Origin: Duganella sp. Root336D2
Lineage (GTDB): Bacteria > Pseudomonadota > Gammaproteobacteria > Burkholderiales > Burkholderiaceae_D
Reading direction: 5' to 3'
Assembly: GCF_001425005.1 (NCBI RefSeq)
Contig: NZ_LMDB01000002.1
Span: forward strand, 62,001-126,000
DNA: 64,000 nucleotides
Under the pieces are notes generated by a model. The model saw only the letters and a program-made list of their open reading frames with translations, did no database searches and had not been told where the DNA came from. Positions 49,624-60,656 of this stretch are shown piece by piece; within the stretch, counting starts at the first letter, position 1; each line of letters opens with the position of its first letter. The translations under genes and the position numbers were made by a program.

Positions 49624-49938
49624 ATGAAAATTCGTCCCCTCTATGACCGGGTTATTGTTAAGCGAATTGAAAAGCAGCGCCAAACCGCATCCGGCATCGT
49701 GATCCCTGATTCCGCCACCGAGAAGCCAGAGCAAGGCGAGGTGCTGGCAGTCGGCCATGGCCGTGCGCTGCCCGACGGCGGTACGCGTCCACTGGCGGTG
49801 AGCGCCGGGGATGCGATTTTGTTCGGCAAATACGCCGGGCAGACCGTCAAGCTCGACGGCGAAGAGTTGCTGGTCATGCGCGAGGAAGACATTCTTGGCG
49901 TGATCGAACATGCCGGCAGCAACGCCAAAGCCGCCTGA
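49624..49938 (+). CDS. groES: Co-chaperonin GroES
   Basis: This 104-residue protein (from ATG 49624 behind GGAGATTGAAG) has the GroES fold: [20 protein letters not shown], the mobile loop [15 protein letters not shown] and [17 protein letters not shown]. The family is about 96 residues, so the C terminus is slightly extended (HAGSNAKAA). It caps the GroEL cage. The linked groEL starts 28 bases later. This GroES is divergent enough in its mobile loop and tail to suggest a secondary chaperonin copy. Confidence 0.95.
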   Translation: MKIRPLYDRVIVKRIEKQRQTASGIVIPDSATEKPEQGEVLAVGHGRALPDGGTRPLAVSAGDAILFGKYAGQTVKLDGEELLVMREEDILGVIEHAGSNAKAA

Positions 49939-49954
49939 ATCCAGAACGTGTTAG

Positions 49955-51571
<1,617 letters not shown>

Positions 51572-51595
51572 TGGCGCGGCAGCGCGAATAATGAC

Positions 51596-51624
51596 GGGCG
51601 GCCGTGACTGTGGGGCGGCCGCCC
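51596..51624 (+). terminator. Hairpin after groEL
   Basis: GGGCGGCC (51596-51603) and GGCCGCCC (51617-51624) pair across a 13-base loop, followed by TTT. It lies between groEL and the convergent ABC operon. The T run is short. Confidence 0.5.
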
Positions 51625-51633
51625 TTTACTGAA

Positions 51634-52599
51634 TCAGTTCTCTTCCCGCCAGCGGCGCATCCAGATCGCAACTGCAATCATCGCCACGCCTGCCGCAACA
51701 CCAATCCACAGCGTCGGGCTGGCCAGCGAACCATAGGTCTGGCCGAAGAACTGGCCAATCTGCTGCGCCGGATTGTTTTCCATGCCTGGCGAGTGCTCCA
51801 TGGCTTGGCGCGCACCTTTGTCAAAGATGAACCACGCGCCCGGCAGCACACTGCCCAGCAAGCGCAGTACCACCTGCTGGAAGAACCACTCAATATTGAT
51901 TCCCAGCTTGAACGCAAAGTTGGCCCAGGCCAGCAGAGCGCCGGTCATCAGCGGAGTACCGACTGCCCACAGGAACACCTTGCCGCGCGCCCAGCTCGAT
52001 ACCATCAGCAGCCAGCCCACGGTCGGCAGTGCCCACAGCAGGTAGACCGGAATCAGCGACAGCATGCGGAACGGGGCGAGCCACAGGTTGGTGGAAGAGA
52101 ACAGGTCGCCGAACACGTTCAGGCCGTGGAAGCTGAAGGCGAGAGACGTCATCAGGACGATGGCGAGCGATGCCACGAAGCCGATCACTGCCACGATCAG
52201 CGGCGCCGCTACCGTTGCCACAGCTACTTTGGACAGCACGGTTGTTACATCCGACACCGGCAGCGATTTCCAGAACAGGATGCTGCGGTCGCGGCGGTCG
52301 TCGTACAGGGCGCCCAGGCAATAGAAGAAGATCACGAAGGCCATCAGGATATACAGCGGCGTGGCCATCATCGGGAAGGCTGCGCCGACGGCGTTGGCCA
52401 TTTCATGCCGCTGCACCGTAGTCATTTCATGGAAGCGTGCCAGGCTGTCGCCGTTAAAGCGCATTTCCATATTGTTGCCGATGATGAGCATCACGGCGGT
52501 GAAGGCCACCATCAGGCCGGCGACAATGGCAGGGGCCCAGACCAGCATGCCCTTGTTCTCCCAGTACTCGCGCTGCATCAGCCATTTCATCGTTTTCAT
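51634..52599 (-). CDS. ABC-2-type transporter permease
   Basis: This 321-residue membrane protein has six or so hydrophobic segments (KGMLVWAPAIVAGLMVAFTA, YILMAFVIFFYCLGALYDDR, VATVAAPLIVAVIGFVASLA and others). The segment DDRRDRSILFWKSLPVSDVT after the second helix is typical of ABC-2 permeases. It overlaps the ATPase gene by 4 bases. Together with that ATPase it should export an unknown substrate or manage envelope stress, as in GntR (YtrA)-controlled exporters. Confidence 0.85.
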   Translation of the reverse strand: MKTMKWLMQREYWENKGMLVWAPAIVAGLMVAFTAVMLIIGNNMEMRFNGDSLARFHEMTTVQRHEMANAVGAAFPMMATPLYILMAFVIFFYCLGALYDDRRDRSILFWKSLPVSDVTTVLSKVAVATVAAPLIVAVIGFVASLAIVLMTSLAFSFHGLNVFGDLFSSTNLWLAPFRMLSLIPVYLLWALPTVGWLLMVSSWARGKVFLWAVGTPLMTGALLAWANFAFKLGINIEWFFQQVVLRLLGSVLPGAWFIFDKGARQAMEHSPGMENNPAQQIGQFFGQTYGSLASPTLWIGVAAGVAMIAVAIWMRRWREEN

Positions 52600-53453
52600 T
52601 GATATTCTCCTTGCATGCTGGCCACGAACAGGTCGGCCACGCTAGGGGTACGGGTTTCGCCAAACGTTTCAAGCTGCTTGCGCGAGACGCCGTCGAACAG
52701 CATCACTGCCTTGCCGAACACCGTGCGCTGGTGCAGCGGCTGCAGGGCGCTGGCGGCGGTCATGTACTCCGGCTGTACCATCACTTCGGTGTAGCGGTCG
52801 CCGATTTCGTCCATCGAGGCGGCGAGGGTGACCTTGCCATCGCGGATGAACATCAGGTCGGTCAGGATGTTTTCGACTTCCTCGATCTGGTGCGTGGTGA
52901 TCAGGATGGTCTTGTTTTCGTCGAAGTAGTCTTCCAGCAGCTGGTGGTAGAACTGCTTGCGGTACAGGATGTCCAGGCCCAGGGTCGGTTCGTCCAGCAC
53001 CAGCAGCTTGGCGTCGATTGCCATTACCAATGCCAGGTGAAGCTGCACGATCATGCCCTTGGACATGGCCTTGACCTTCATGTTCGGCGACAGCTTGGTG
53101 TTGGCGATGTACTTCTCGGCGCGTTCGCGGTTGAAGCGCGGGTGGATGCCTTCGCAGAAGCTGATGGCGTCTTTCACTTTCAGCCAGCGCGGCAGGATGG
53201 CGACGTCGGCGATGAAGCAGACGTCCTTCATCAGCTCATCGCGCTGCTGGCGCGGGTCCAGGCCCAGCACATTCAGCTCGCCTTCAAAGCGGGACAGGCC
53301 GAGGATGGCTTTCAGGGTGGTGGTTTTGCCGGAGCCGTTTGGGCCGATCAGGCCGACAATGCGGCCGGCATTGATCTGGAAACTGGCATCGTCCAGCGCC
53401 TTGATGGCGCCGAAGCTTTTGCTCAGGTGTTTAGCGGTGATGATCGCTGTCAT
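52596..53453 (-). CDS. ABC transporter ATP-binding protein
   Basis: This 285-residue ATPase has Walker A GLIGPNGSGKTTTLK, Walker B KLLVLDEPTLGLD and a His switch ILITTHQIEEVE. The signature is replaced by NMKVKAMSKGMIVQLHLALV, where the usual LSGGQ is changed to M-S-K-G-M. That drift is seen in YtrB-like ATPases. It overlaps both the regulator (upstream) and the permease (downstream) by 4 bases, so the three form one operon. Confidence 0.9.
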   Translation of the reverse strand: MTAIITAKHLSKSFGAIKALDDASFQINAGRIVGLIGPNGSGKTTTLKAILGLSRFEGELNVLGLDPRQQRDELMKDVCFIADVAILPRWLKVKDAISFCEGIHPRFNRERAEKYIANTKLSPNMKVKAMSKGMIVQLHLALVMAIDAKLLVLDEPTLGLDILYRKQFYHQLLEDYFDENKTILITTHQIEEVENILTDLMFIRDGKVTLAASMDEIGDRYTEVMVQPEYMTAASALQPLHQRTVFGKAVMLFDGVSRKQLETFGETRTPSVADLFVASMQGEYQ

Positions 53454-53818
53454 GCCGGGGCTCCTTGTGGCGGCACAGTTGTGGCGCGCAGCAGTTGTTC
53501 AATGTCCAGGCCCAGGCGGCGGATGCGTTCGACCATTGCGGGCCATTCTTCGCGGATGAAACGGTCGCGTTCAGTGGACAGCAGTTTATCAACAGCGCCT
53601 TCGGTTACGTACATTCCTAATCCCCTTCTTTTTTCCACCAAGGTTTCGTCGACCAGCTCCTGATAGGCGCGGGACACGGTTATCGGGTTCAATTGATAAT
53701 CGGCTGCGACCTGGCGCACCGAGGGTAGGGCATCGCCGGGTTTGAGCAAGCCATCCAGCATCATGCCGACGACCCGCTCCTTCAACTGCAGGTAGATCGG
53801 GCGGTTTTCATTCCACAT
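53450..53818 (-). CDS. GntR-family regulator (YtrA-like)
   Basis: This 122-residue regulator has a winged helix-turn-helix (KERVVGMMLDGLLKPGDALP, then VRQVAADYQLNPITVSRAYQ) and a short helical C-terminal segment instead of a full effector domain. This is the YtrA subfamily, which controls linked ABC transporters in response to envelope stress. It begins the operon and overlaps the ATPase gene. Autorepression through the AT-rich region at 53819-53880 is likely. Confidence 0.88.
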   Translation of the reverse strand: MWNENRPIYLQLKERVVGMMLDGLLKPGDALPSVRQVAADYQLNPITVSRAYQELVDETLVEKRRGLGMYVTEGAVDKLLSTERDRFIREEWPAMVERIRRLGLDIEQLLRATTVPPQGAPA

Positions 53819-53957
53819 ACATCATTTCCTCCAGTATTGGTGAGTTATTGAACTGGTGTTGTAGTGAACTATAACACTGAAACTGTGCCCGGCAAGTGGT
53901 ATTTTTGCAATTGCGGACTATGATCAAGCGTGGAGTACCCCTTTTGAGGAGATTGCC

Positions 53958-54422
53958 ATGTCCAGAATTACGCCTCGCGCCCTGGCTGCTGTCTTTGCCG
54001 CTGCTGCTTTTGGGTGCCTGATTCCTGTTTCTGCAATGCATCTTGGCGATGAGATGAAATGGGGCGATGGGCCGCCTACGCTGCCCAAGGGCGCCAAAGC
54101 CGCTGTGCTGCAGGGGGACCCGGGCAAGGCCGGTCCGTTTGTCATGCGATTGCACGCCCAGTCAGGCTATAAGGTGCCGCCGCATATGCATTCGATGATG
54201 GAGAACGTCACCGTGATCAAGGGCACGCTGATGCTGGGCATGGGGGACAAGATCGACGAGAAGGCGGCCAAGGCCCATCATGCGGGGGATTTTGTGGCGA
54301 TTCCTGCCAAGACCAATCACTACGCGATCATGAAGGGCGAGACGATCGTGCAGATTCACGGCGAGGGGCCGTTCGACATCACGTATGTGAACCCGGATGA
54401 TGATCCGATGAAGAAAAAATAA
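53958..54422 (+). CDS. Exported cupin-domain protein
   Basis: This 154-residue precursor has a signal peptide (ending in VSA). A cupin core follows, with GYKVPPHMHSMMENVTVIKG (metal-type His residues, Glu) and HHAGDFVAIPAKTNHYAIMK. It is a single small beta-barrel that may bind a metal or small acid in the periplasm. GAGGAGA is 8 bases upstream. The 3' end overlaps the convergent DUF72 gene by 44 bases. Function unknown. Confidence 0.82.
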   Translation: MSRITPRALAAVFAAAAFGCLIPVSAMHLGDEMKWGDGPPTLPKGAKAAVLQGDPGKAGPFVMRLHAQSGYKVPPHMHSMMENVTVIKGTLMLGMGDKIDEKAAKAHHAGDFVAIPAKTNHYAIMKGETIVQIHGEGPFDITYVNPDDDPMKKK

Positions 54423-55167
54423 GCATCTGGCGCAGTTGCGCCGCCTGGCGGAGCTGGGTGCCGGACATTGTGTTGTCGAAGATGACCAGTGAACTGCCAT
54501 CCTGGCCCCTGCGTTCGCACAGCCAGGAGGCAACTTGCGCCAGACGTTCCGGCTCGTAGACTGAGCGATAGATCTGCGGACTGCCGTGCAGGCGCACGTA
54601 GGTGGCGTTGATGTGCGTCGCCAGGAATGGCCCGGGTTCGCCTGCGGGCGGGTCGGCAATCACCCGGATCACTTCCGTTTCGCGCAGCAGCGCGGTGGCC
54701 TGGTCGCCAAACCATGAGCCGTGGCGCGCTTCGCAGGCTACAAGAACGTGTCCACGCTGATATGTGCGGCCTAAGCGTTCGCCGATGCCGGAGAAGAGGG
54801 CGCCGGCCGCCCTTGCGTCGAAACGCAGGCTTGGCGGCGTCTGCACGAGAACCCAGCCCAGCTTTTCGCCTAGCGCTCCGGCTTCCTCCACAAATCGGTC
54901 CAGGTCCGGGCCGATATCCTGCAAGCGCTTTTCGTGGGTGATGGACTTCGGCAGCTTGACGGCAAAGCGAAAGCCGGCAGGCACGCTGTCCGCCCATCGC
55001 GCGTAGGTTTCCGGCCGGTGCGGGCGATAGAAGGATGAGTTGATCTCGACAGCGCTAAAGACCGCTGCGTAGCGCGCCAGGTTGCTGCCAAAGCTCGCCG
55101 GTGGGAACAAGTCCGCGTCAGCGCTTGGCAAACCCCATCCAGCGATACCAATGGTTACAGGTTGCAT
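54379..55167 (-). CDS. DUF72-family protein
   Basis: This 262-residue protein has the TIM-barrel-like DUF72 (YecE) pattern: IGIAGWGLP, VEINSSFYRPHRPETYARWA, FRFAVKLPKSITHEKRL, LGWVLVQTPPSLRFD and VACEARHGSWF. Its function is not known; relatives are widespread. The C-terminal tail overlaps the cupin gene. Cytoplasmic. Confidence 0.88.
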   Translation of the reverse strand: MQPVTIGIAGWGLPSADADLFPPASFGSNLARYAAVFSAVEINSSFYRPHRPETYARWADSVPAGFRFAVKLPKSITHEKRLQDIGPDLDRFVEEAGALGEKLGWVLVQTPPSLRFDARAAGALFSGIGERLGRTYQRGHVLVACEARHGSWFGDQATALLRETEVIRVIADPPAGEPGPFLATHINATYVRLHGSPQIYRSVYEPERLAQVASWLCERRGQDGSSLVIFDNTMSGTQLRQAAQLRQMLIFSSSDHHPGSHT

Positions 55168-55214
55168 AGGCGATCCCCGATATCATGGCTGCGACTATGA
55201 CACAGGAGCCCCAA

Positions 55215-55805
55215 ATGACCCCACACAGACGACTCGCCGTCCGCGCCATTGTTATCGCAGCTTTGGCCGCCGGCAGCGGCGCTACCTTGCTGCTATCCGG
55301 CTGCGCAAGTTTTGCGGGACCCCGTGACTACGAAGTGCCGCTGGCGCGCCTGCAACGGAATATCGACCAGCGCTTCCCGCTTGAACATCGTGCGCTGGCT
55401 GTATTCGAGTTGCGCCTGGAGCAGCCGCGGCTGTCCACATTGCCGAACGACCGTATTGCGCTGGGCGCGACGCTGTCGGTCTCGTCGCCGCTGATGCGCC
55501 AGCAGTACACCGGCAGCGTGTCGCTGTCGGGCCGCCTGAGTATTGACCAGGCGCGCAGCGCGGTGATGCTGGCCGACGCGCGCCTGGAAGACTTCACGCT
55601 CGATGGCGTGGATGAGCGCACCCAGCGGCAGGTGGCCGGGGCCGCCCGCCTGCTGGCCGATAACCTGGCGCGCGACACGCCAATCTATACCTGGCGTCCC
55701 GATGAGCTGCGTTATGCCGGCGTGCAGTTCGTGCCGACCGCGATCCGTACCTCAGCAAGCGGCCTGAGCATTCACCTGGAACCCTTGCGCGATGGTCGTC
55801 TATAA
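55215..55805 (+). CDS. DUF1439-type lipoprotein
   Basis: ATG 55215 follows AGGAGCCCC and gives 196 residues. The signal region is MTPHRRLAVRAIVIAALAAG, with lipobox L-S-G-C near residue 25. The mature domain resembles the DUF1439 (YceB) fold, with YEVPLARLQRNIDQRFPLEH and GRLSIDQARSAVMLADARLE. It should be anchored to the outer membrane. In-frame ATGs at 55185 and 55197 are alternative starts without a good ribosome-binding site. Function unknown. Confidence 0.82.
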   Translation: MTPHRRLAVRAIVIAALAAGSGATLLLSGCASFAGPRDYEVPLARLQRNIDQRFPLEHRALAVFELRLEQPRLSTLPNDRIALGATLSVSSPLMRQQYTGSVSLSGRLSIDQARSAVMLADARLEDFTLDGVDERTQRQVAGAARLLADNLARDTPIYTWRPDELRYAGVQFVPTAIRTSASGLSIHLEPLRDGRL

Positions 55806-55835
55806 TCGAAACTTCAACTATCAGGAGTAAGTGAA

Positions 55836-56591
55836 ATGCCGATTTTCGGGCTGGGTCTGCACATTTTGGTCGCCATATTTTTCGCCGTGCACGCAGTGCG
55901 TCGCGGGCGGGAGCTGTATTGGCTGCTGATCCTGTTCTCTTTCCCACTGCTGGGCAGCCTGGTGTACTTCTTCGCGGTCTATATGCCGAGCTCGCGCCTA
56001 GAGCACGGTGCGCGCAAAGTCGTCTTCGCCGCCGGCAAGATGCTTGATCCCGGCCGTGAGTTGCGTGAAGCGCGCGATGCTTTCAATTTCACCCCCACTG
56101 CGCAGAACCAGATGCGCCTTGCCTCGGCGCTGCTGGAGGCCGGCGAGGCGGCGGAAGCGGCTACCACCTATGAGGCCTGCCTGCAGGGCGCCTTTGGCTC
56201 GGACCTGGAGATCCGCCTTGGCGCAGCGCGCGCCAACCTGGCCGTGGGTGCGCATGGCAAGGCGATCGAGCACCTGGAATTCATCCGCCGCACGGATGCG
56301 AATTACCGCGCCGAGCAGTGCAGCCTGCTGCTGGCGAAGGCCTTTGCTGCGGCTGGCCGTAACGACGAAGCCCGCGCGGAGTTTGAAAACACAGTGAATC
56401 GTTTCGGCAGTTTTGATGCGCGCGCGGAGTTTGCGATCTGGGCGGCGGGCGTGCGCGAGTACCAGCTTGCCCAGCGCCTGCAGAGCGAGCTGCAACATAC
56501 GATGGACCGCTGGAACCGGCATACGGCCTCGCTGAACGAGGCCACGGTGCGGCGTTTGAAAACAGCTTTCGCGCAAGTGCCGCGTAGCTGA
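55836..56591 (+). CDS. Membrane-anchored TPR-like protein
   Basis: This 251-residue protein has two N-terminal membrane helices (ILVAIFFAVHAV and LYWLLILFSFPLLGSLVYFF). A cytoplasmic or periplasmic helical-repeat region follows (TPTAQNQMRLASALLEAGEA, GAARANLAVGAHGKAIEHLE, SLLLAKAFAAAGRNDEARAE), which has TPR spacing. The first helices resemble the PLDc_N-type anchor. GGAG precedes the ATG. It may scaffold a membrane complex; no partner is identified. Confidence 0.78.
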   Translation: MPIFGLGLHILVAIFFAVHAVRRGRELYWLLILFSFPLLGSLVYFFAVYMPSSRLEHGARKVVFAAGKMLDPGRELREARDAFNFTPTAQNQMRLASALLEAGEAAEAATTYEACLQGAFGSDLEIRLGAARANLAVGAHGKAIEHLEFIRRTDANYRAEQCSLLLAKAFAAAGRNDEARAEFENTVNRFGSFDARAEFAIWAAGVREYQLAQRLQSELQHTMDRWNRHTASLNEATVRRLKTAFAQVPRS

Positions 56592-56611
56592 GTAGTGAAG
56601 GGAGCATCGGA

Positions 56612-56995
56612 ATGCATAGCCCGGTCCTGATGTTCCAGTCGTCCCGCTTCGAGATCGTAGCGGATGAAGACAAGCTGACCAATCCCGGTATTTTTGGCTT
56701 GCGCCTGGCAGAGTGGATGGCGAATGAGCTGCCCACACATGGCTATCACGCATCGGGCGGGGTGATTCCCGAGGATTTCGCCTGGTGCGTGCCGGTGGAA
56801 GCTGATGATTGCGAGTTGTACGTGGCGTGCACCAGCGCGGAACAAGGCTGGCAGGCGTACGTCTTCGCCGATTGCGGCTTGATGGAACGTCTTGCCGGAC
56901 GCGACCCCCGCGCGGCCGCGGTGGCCGAACTGTACACCGCGGTGCGCTCGATTCTTGAAGATGCTCCGGGCATCGCCTGCTTGCACATCCAATGA
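56612..56995 (+). CDS. Protein of unknown function, probably co-transcribed
   Basis: A 127-residue protein (MHSPVLMFQSSRFEIVADED) with DFAWCVPVEADDCELYVACT and WQAYVFADCGLMERL. No signal or membrane helix. GGGAGC lies ahead of the ATG. Its stop overlaps the DinB-family start by 4 bases. I recognise no family. Confidence 0.7.
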   Translation: MHSPVLMFQSSRFEIVADEDKLTNPGIFGLRLAEWMANELPTHGYHASGGVIPEDFAWCVPVEADDCELYVACTSAEQGWQAYVFADCGLMERLAGRDPRAAAVAELYTAVRSILEDAPGIACLHIQ

Positions 56996-57660
56996 CACAA
57001 GAAGTAACAGCAGAGGCCGTGTCACACCATGGGGTCACACCCCAAAGGGGACACGAGCTGGGCAGTAACCGGCTGTCGCGGCATTTCCTGACGGAGGCTT
57101 ATAACAATGGCTGGGCTAACCACCGGCTGTTGAGGGCTTGTGCGCAGTTGTCGCACGCCGACTTCGTGGCACCGCGCACGGGCTTTTTTCCCTCGATCAA
57201 GGCTACGCTTAATCACATCCTTACTGTCGACTGGTTTTATATCGATGCGCTGGAGCGGGAGGCTCGCGGGGCTCCGCCGCATCCCGATTATCGCGGCGCA
57301 TTCTTTGCGGTGGAGGAACCGTTCGATACCTGTGCGGCGCTGTGGGCGGCGCAGCGCGCATCTGACGACCGCCTGATCGCGTATTGCAAGGCTTTGCGGG
57401 ACGACGACCTGGGCCGGGTCGTGGTCATCGATCGCGGCGAGGGCGAATTCCAGCGCGATGCGCGCCAGCGCCTGCTGGCCCATATCTTCGGGCACCAGAT
57501 CCATCATCGGGGGCAGGTGCATGCGATGCTGTCTGCCACGCCGGTCGCACCGCCGCAGCTGGATGAATTCTTCGCGGCAGGCGAGGCGACGCTGCGGGCG
57601 CAGGATTTCAAGGAATTGGGCTGGAAGGAAGAGGATATCTGGCCGCCAAACTTATCCTGA
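56992..57660 (+). CDS. DinB-family protein
   Basis: This 222-residue protein has the four-helix DinB fold. YNNGWANHRLLRACAQ opens it, NHILTVDWFYIDALE supplies the first metal His and HIFGHQIHHRGQVHAMLSAT the other two. DinB-like proteins are metal-binding, often thiol-transferase-like, and of varied role. The first 25 residues (TAEAVSHHGVTPQRGHELGS) read a repeat-like palindromic DNA element and may be an added extension or a misplaced start; an internal start is possible. It overlaps the previous gene by 4 bases. Confidence 0.82.
   Translation: MTQEVTAEAVSHHGVTPQRGHELGSNRLSRHFLTEAYNNGWANHRLLRACAQLSHADFVAPRTGFFPSIKATLNHILTVDWFYIDALEREARGAPPHPDYRGAFFAVEEPFDTCAALWAAQRASDDRLIAYCKALRDDDLGRVVVIDRGEGEFQRDARQRLLAHIFGHQIHHRGQVHAMLSATPVAPPQLDEFFAAGEATLRAQDFKELGWKEEDIWPPNLS
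57019..57055. repeat. REP-like GGGGTCACACCCC element inside the DinB 5' end
   Basis: GTGTCACACC, GGGGTCACACCCC and GGGGACAC lie in series within the first codons of the DinB-family gene. The sequence is related to the palindrome at 39674-39700 (GTGTCAGACC/GGGTCTGACAC). This suggests a dispersed element that has become part of the coding sequence. Confidence 0.4.
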
Positions 57661-57725
57661 ATCAAGGATTTTGCCCCGGCATTCGTGGATAGTCAGGCTC
57701 AGTTTTAACCTGAGCAGGACTATTC

Positions 57726-60212
57726 ATGAATGCAAACGAAAAAATGTTCGGCAACCCTATGCCGCCCCAGGAAATCTCGCTGGACGTGCTGCGCGAAAAA
57801 TACGCGAAGGGGGATGAACAGGACATCATCGACGTCCGCCGCCGCGTAGCGCGCGCCCTGGCCGCGCTGGAGGCGCCGGAGCTGCGCGAAGAGCTTGAAG
57901 AAAAATTCCTGTGGGCGCAGGAGCATGGCTTCGTGCCCGCTGGACGTATCAATTCCGCCGTCGGCCTGGGATTGAAGGCTACCTTGATGAACTGCTTCGT
58001 GCAGCCGGTGGGCGATTCGGTGACCGGTGAGGACGATGGCCTGCCCGGCATCTATACCGCTGTGGCGGAAGCGGCGGAGACCATGCGCCGTGGCGGCGGC
58101 GTGGGCTACGATTTCAGTGCCATCCGGCCGGCTGGGGCCAAGGTGAAGGGCACGCGATCGCGCGCTTCGGGGCCGGTGTCGTACATGGAAGTGTTCGATG
58201 CTTCCTGCAAGACCGTGGAATCGGCGGGCGCGCGGCGCGGAGCGCAGATGGGTGTGCTGCGTATCGACCATCCGGATATCGAGCGCTTTATCGCTGCCAA
58301 GGATGACGGCGGCTTCCGCAACTTCAACCTGTCGATCGGCGTGACGGACGGCTTTATGCGTGCGCTGGCTTCGGATTCGGAGTTTGAGCTGGTGCATAAG
58401 GTCGAACCGGGCGATGAGGACCTGGCGGCAGGCGCGCGGCAGCGGGAGGATGGGCTTTGGGTCTATCGCCGCTTGCCGGCGCGCGAGCTGTGGGACAAGG
58501 TAATGACTTCCACCTACGACCACGCCGAACCGGGCGTGCTGTTCGTAGACCGCATCAATGCCGAGAACAACCTGTATTACTGCGAGACCCTGCGCGCGAC
58601 CAACCCTTGCGGCGAGCAGCCGCTGCCCGGCTATGGCTGCTGCGACCTCGGTTCGCTGAACCTGACCTGCTTCGTGCAGAATCCGTTCACTGATCGCGCG
58701 TCCTTCAACTATGAGGCGATGCGCCACGTGGCTGGCATCGCGGTGCGTATGCTGGACCTGGCGCTGGATGCGACCCAGTGGCCGCTGCCGCAGCAGGCCG
58801 ACGAGGGTGCGGCCAAGCGCCGCATCGGCCTGGGCTTCCTTGGCCTTGGCAGCGCGCTGGTGATGCTGGGCCTGCGCTACGACACCGAAAGCGGCCGTTC
58901 GATGGCGGCCAGCATCGCCGAGGCTTTGCGTGATGCGGCGTATGCCGCTTCGGTGGCGCTGGCGCAGGAGAAGGGCGCGTTTCCGTTCTTCGACAAGGAG
59001 CAGTACCTGGAAGGGGCCTTTGTGCGCCGCTTGCCGGATGCCTTGCGCGAGGCGATTGCCAGGCATGGCATCCGTAACTCGCACCTGTTGTCGATCGCGC
59101 CGACCGGCACCATTACGCTGGCGTTTGCGGACAATGCCTCCAATGGCATCGAGCCGGCGTTCTCCTGGGTCTACCAGCGCCGCAAGCGCATGCCGGATGG
59201 GTCATCGCGCTCTTACGAGGTAGCGGACCATGCGTGGCGCCTGTATCGCCATATGGGCTTCGATATGGGGCAGTTGCCGCCGCAGTTCGTCACGGCGCTG
59301 GATATGGCTGCATTGGATCATGTGAGCATGATGGAGGCGGTGCAGCCTTTCGTTGATACGGCGATTTCGAAGACCGTGAATGTACCTGAAGACTATCCGT
59401 ACGAGGATTTCAAGGAGCTGTATACCGAGGCCTGGGTGGCGGGGCTGAAGGGTCTGGCGACCTTCCGTCCGAATACGGTGACGGGCAGCGTGCTGAGTGT
59501 GGCGCCGGAGCCGGCGGCGGTTTCGGCGGCAGCTGCTGCTGCCGCCGCTGCGCCGGCGTTGCGGGATGATGATCCCCTGCGCAAGCGCTTTGATGGACGT
59601 CCGCTGGGCGAGCTGGAGTCGGTGACCTCCAAGGTTGAATACTGGACGCAGGAGGGCAAGAAGTCGGCTTACCTGACGGTGAGCTTCATTACGGTGGATG
59701 GCACGCTGGATGGGGCGCCGGTGCGGATTGAGCGGCCGTTTGAGTTCTTCATGCCGGCAAACCAGCGCAGTGACGGGCAGCAGTGGATTACTTCGTCCAT
59801 GCGGCTGCTGTCGATGGCGGCGCGGGCGGGGAGTTCGATTGCCAAGGCGCTGGCTGATATGCGGGAGGTGGCTTGGGAGAAGGGACCGGTGCGCTGCGGG
59901 CTGCTGACGCGCGAGGATGGGGTGCAGGTGCCGGTTTACCACGATTCGGAGGTGGCCGCGATTGCGTTTACCTTGCAGCGGATTCTGATACGGCGCGGGT
60001 TCCTAGATGCGTATGGAAACCAGGTACCGGTGCCGCAGCTGGCGGTGCTGTGTGCGTCGACAGCGCATGCGGCGCCGGAGGCGATGACGGCGGGAGGGGC
60101 GGCTCCTGCCCAGTCGGCGGGCAAGTGCCCGGAGTGCGGGGCCAGGGCGCTGCATAAGGTCGATGGCTGCACGCGGTGCGTCGAATGCCACTACATGGGG
60201 GGCTGCGGATAA
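57726..60212 (+). CDS. nrdJ: Adenosylcobalamin-dependent (class II) ribonucleotide reductase
   Basis: This 828-residue enzyme reduces ribonucleotides to deoxyribonucleotides using coenzyme B12. [19 protein letters not shown] holds one redox cysteine, [20 protein letters not shown] the active-site N-x-C-x-E, and [15 protein letters not shown] the late substrate loop. An Ala-rich linker (about 593-605) precedes the TSCPD-like domain. The end is a Cys-rich zinc ribbon ([20 protein letters not shown]). It works without oxygen, which fits the anaerobic nitric-oxide genes downstream. A small hairpin (57697-57715) lies just before the ribosome-binding site; I see no B12 riboswitch. Confidence 0.93.
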   Translation: MNANEKMFGNPMPPQEISLDVLREKYAKGDEQDIIDVRRRVARALAALEAPELREELEEKFLWAQEHGFVPAGRINSAVGLGLKATLMNCFVQPVGDSVTGEDDGLPGIYTAVAEAAETMRRGGGVGYDFSAIRPAGAKVKGTRSRASGPVSYMEVFDASCKTVESAGARRGAQMGVLRIDHPDIERFIAAKDDGGFRNFNLSIGVTDGFMRALASDSEFELVHKVEPGDEDLAAGARQREDGLWVYRRLPARELWDKVMTSTYDHAEPGVLFVDRINAENNLYYCETLRATNPCGEQPLPGYGCCDLGSLNLTCFVQNPFTDRASFNYEAMRHVAGIAVRMLDLALDATQWPLPQQADEGAAKRRIGLGFLGLGSALVMLGLRYDTESGRSMAASIAEALRDAAYAASVALAQEKGAFPFFDKEQYLEGAFVRRLPDALREAIARHGIRNSHLLSIAPTGTITLAFADNASNGIEPAFSWVYQRRKRMPDGSSRSYEVADHAWRLYRHMGFDMGQLPPQFVTALDMAALDHVSMMEAVQPFVDTAISKTVNVPEDYPYEDFKELYTEAWVAGLKGLATFRPNTVTGSVLSVAPEPAAVSAAAAAAAAAPALRDDDPLRKRFDGRPLGELESVTSKVEYWTQEGKKSAYLTVSFITVDGTLDGAPVRIERPFEFFMPANQRSDGQQWITSSMRLLSMAARAGSSIAKALADMREVAWEKGPVRCGLLTREDGVQVPVYHDSEVAAIAFTLQRILIRRGFLDAYGNQVPVPQLAVLCASTAHAAPEAMTAGGAAPAQSAGKCPECGARALHKVDGCTRCVECHYMGGCG

Positions 60213-60238
60213 CTAAATCGGGGCGGCATTGGCTTCCC

Positions 60239-60252
60239 TTGACTTGCGTTAA
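60239..60252 (+). promoter_or_regulatory. FNR/Dnr-like box upstream of the Cys-rich small protein
   Basis: TTGACTTGCGTTAA matches the TTGAY-N4-RTCAA consensus with one mismatch in the second half-site. It lies about 40 bases ahead of the expected start of transcription if CATAAA (60273) is the -10 box. It should make the gene respond to low oxygen or nitric oxide. Confidence 0.5.
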
Positions 60253-60313
60253 GGACGCCAATTTTGCCCCTCCATAAACTTCCTCCCATACCAACCCCGA
60301 GGAGGACTTACAA

Positions 60314-60565
60314 ATGCATCATTCTTTCCAACTTGCTTCCATCCTGGACGCCGCCAACGTGACCCGCGTACTTGACCTGCTGCGCACCGCGCCCGGCATC
60401 CGCGGCGTACACGCCCCAGCCGGTGCTGCGCACGTTGAAGTCGCCTTCGATGACTCCCTGACCAGCGTCCACCAACTGGGCAAACTGCTGGAAGAACACG
60501 GCTACCCACCTGTGGCGCCGCAACAGCGCAGCCAAACTTGCTGCGGCGGTTGCGGCGGTCATTAA
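60314..60565 (+). CDS. Small HMA-like protein with Cys-rich C terminus
   Basis: This 83-residue protein (MHHSFQLASILDAANVTRVL) has a ferredoxin-like beta-alpha-beta pattern as in HMA domains. It lacks the C-x-x-C loop and ends in a Cys/Gly cluster TCCGGCGGH. It begins behind GGAGGA. An FNR/Dnr-like box lies upstream and the nitric-oxide reductase gene downstream, with its own box in between. It may bind a metal or sense or scavenge nitric oxide; that role is inference. Confidence 0.7.
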   Translation: MHHSFQLASILDAANVTRVLDLLRTAPGIRGVHAPAGAAHVEVAFDDSLTSVHQLGKLLEEHGYPPVAPQQRSQTCCGGCGGH

Positions 60566-60572
60566 ACAAGAC

Positions 60573-60586
60573 TTGACCTGGATCAT
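60573..60586 (+). promoter_or_regulatory. FNR/Dnr-like box upstream of norB
   Basis: TTGACCTGGATCAT matches TTGAY-N4-ATCAA with one mismatch. A TATTCT at 60610-60615 would be the -10 box, placing the centre at about -42, the class II activator position. It lies 71 bases ahead of the norB start. Confidence 0.6.
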
Positions 60587-60656
60587 GTGAGCTGCCCCAG
60601 TGGCGGCTGTATTCTGGCCAAAAACATACATTTGAAACACCACAAAAGGAGCTATC

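Noticed and set aside
57661..57725. B12 riboswitch upstream of the cobalamin-dependent reductase
   Set aside because: The gap is only 65 bases and contains just a small hairpin. There is no room for the B12-box fold.
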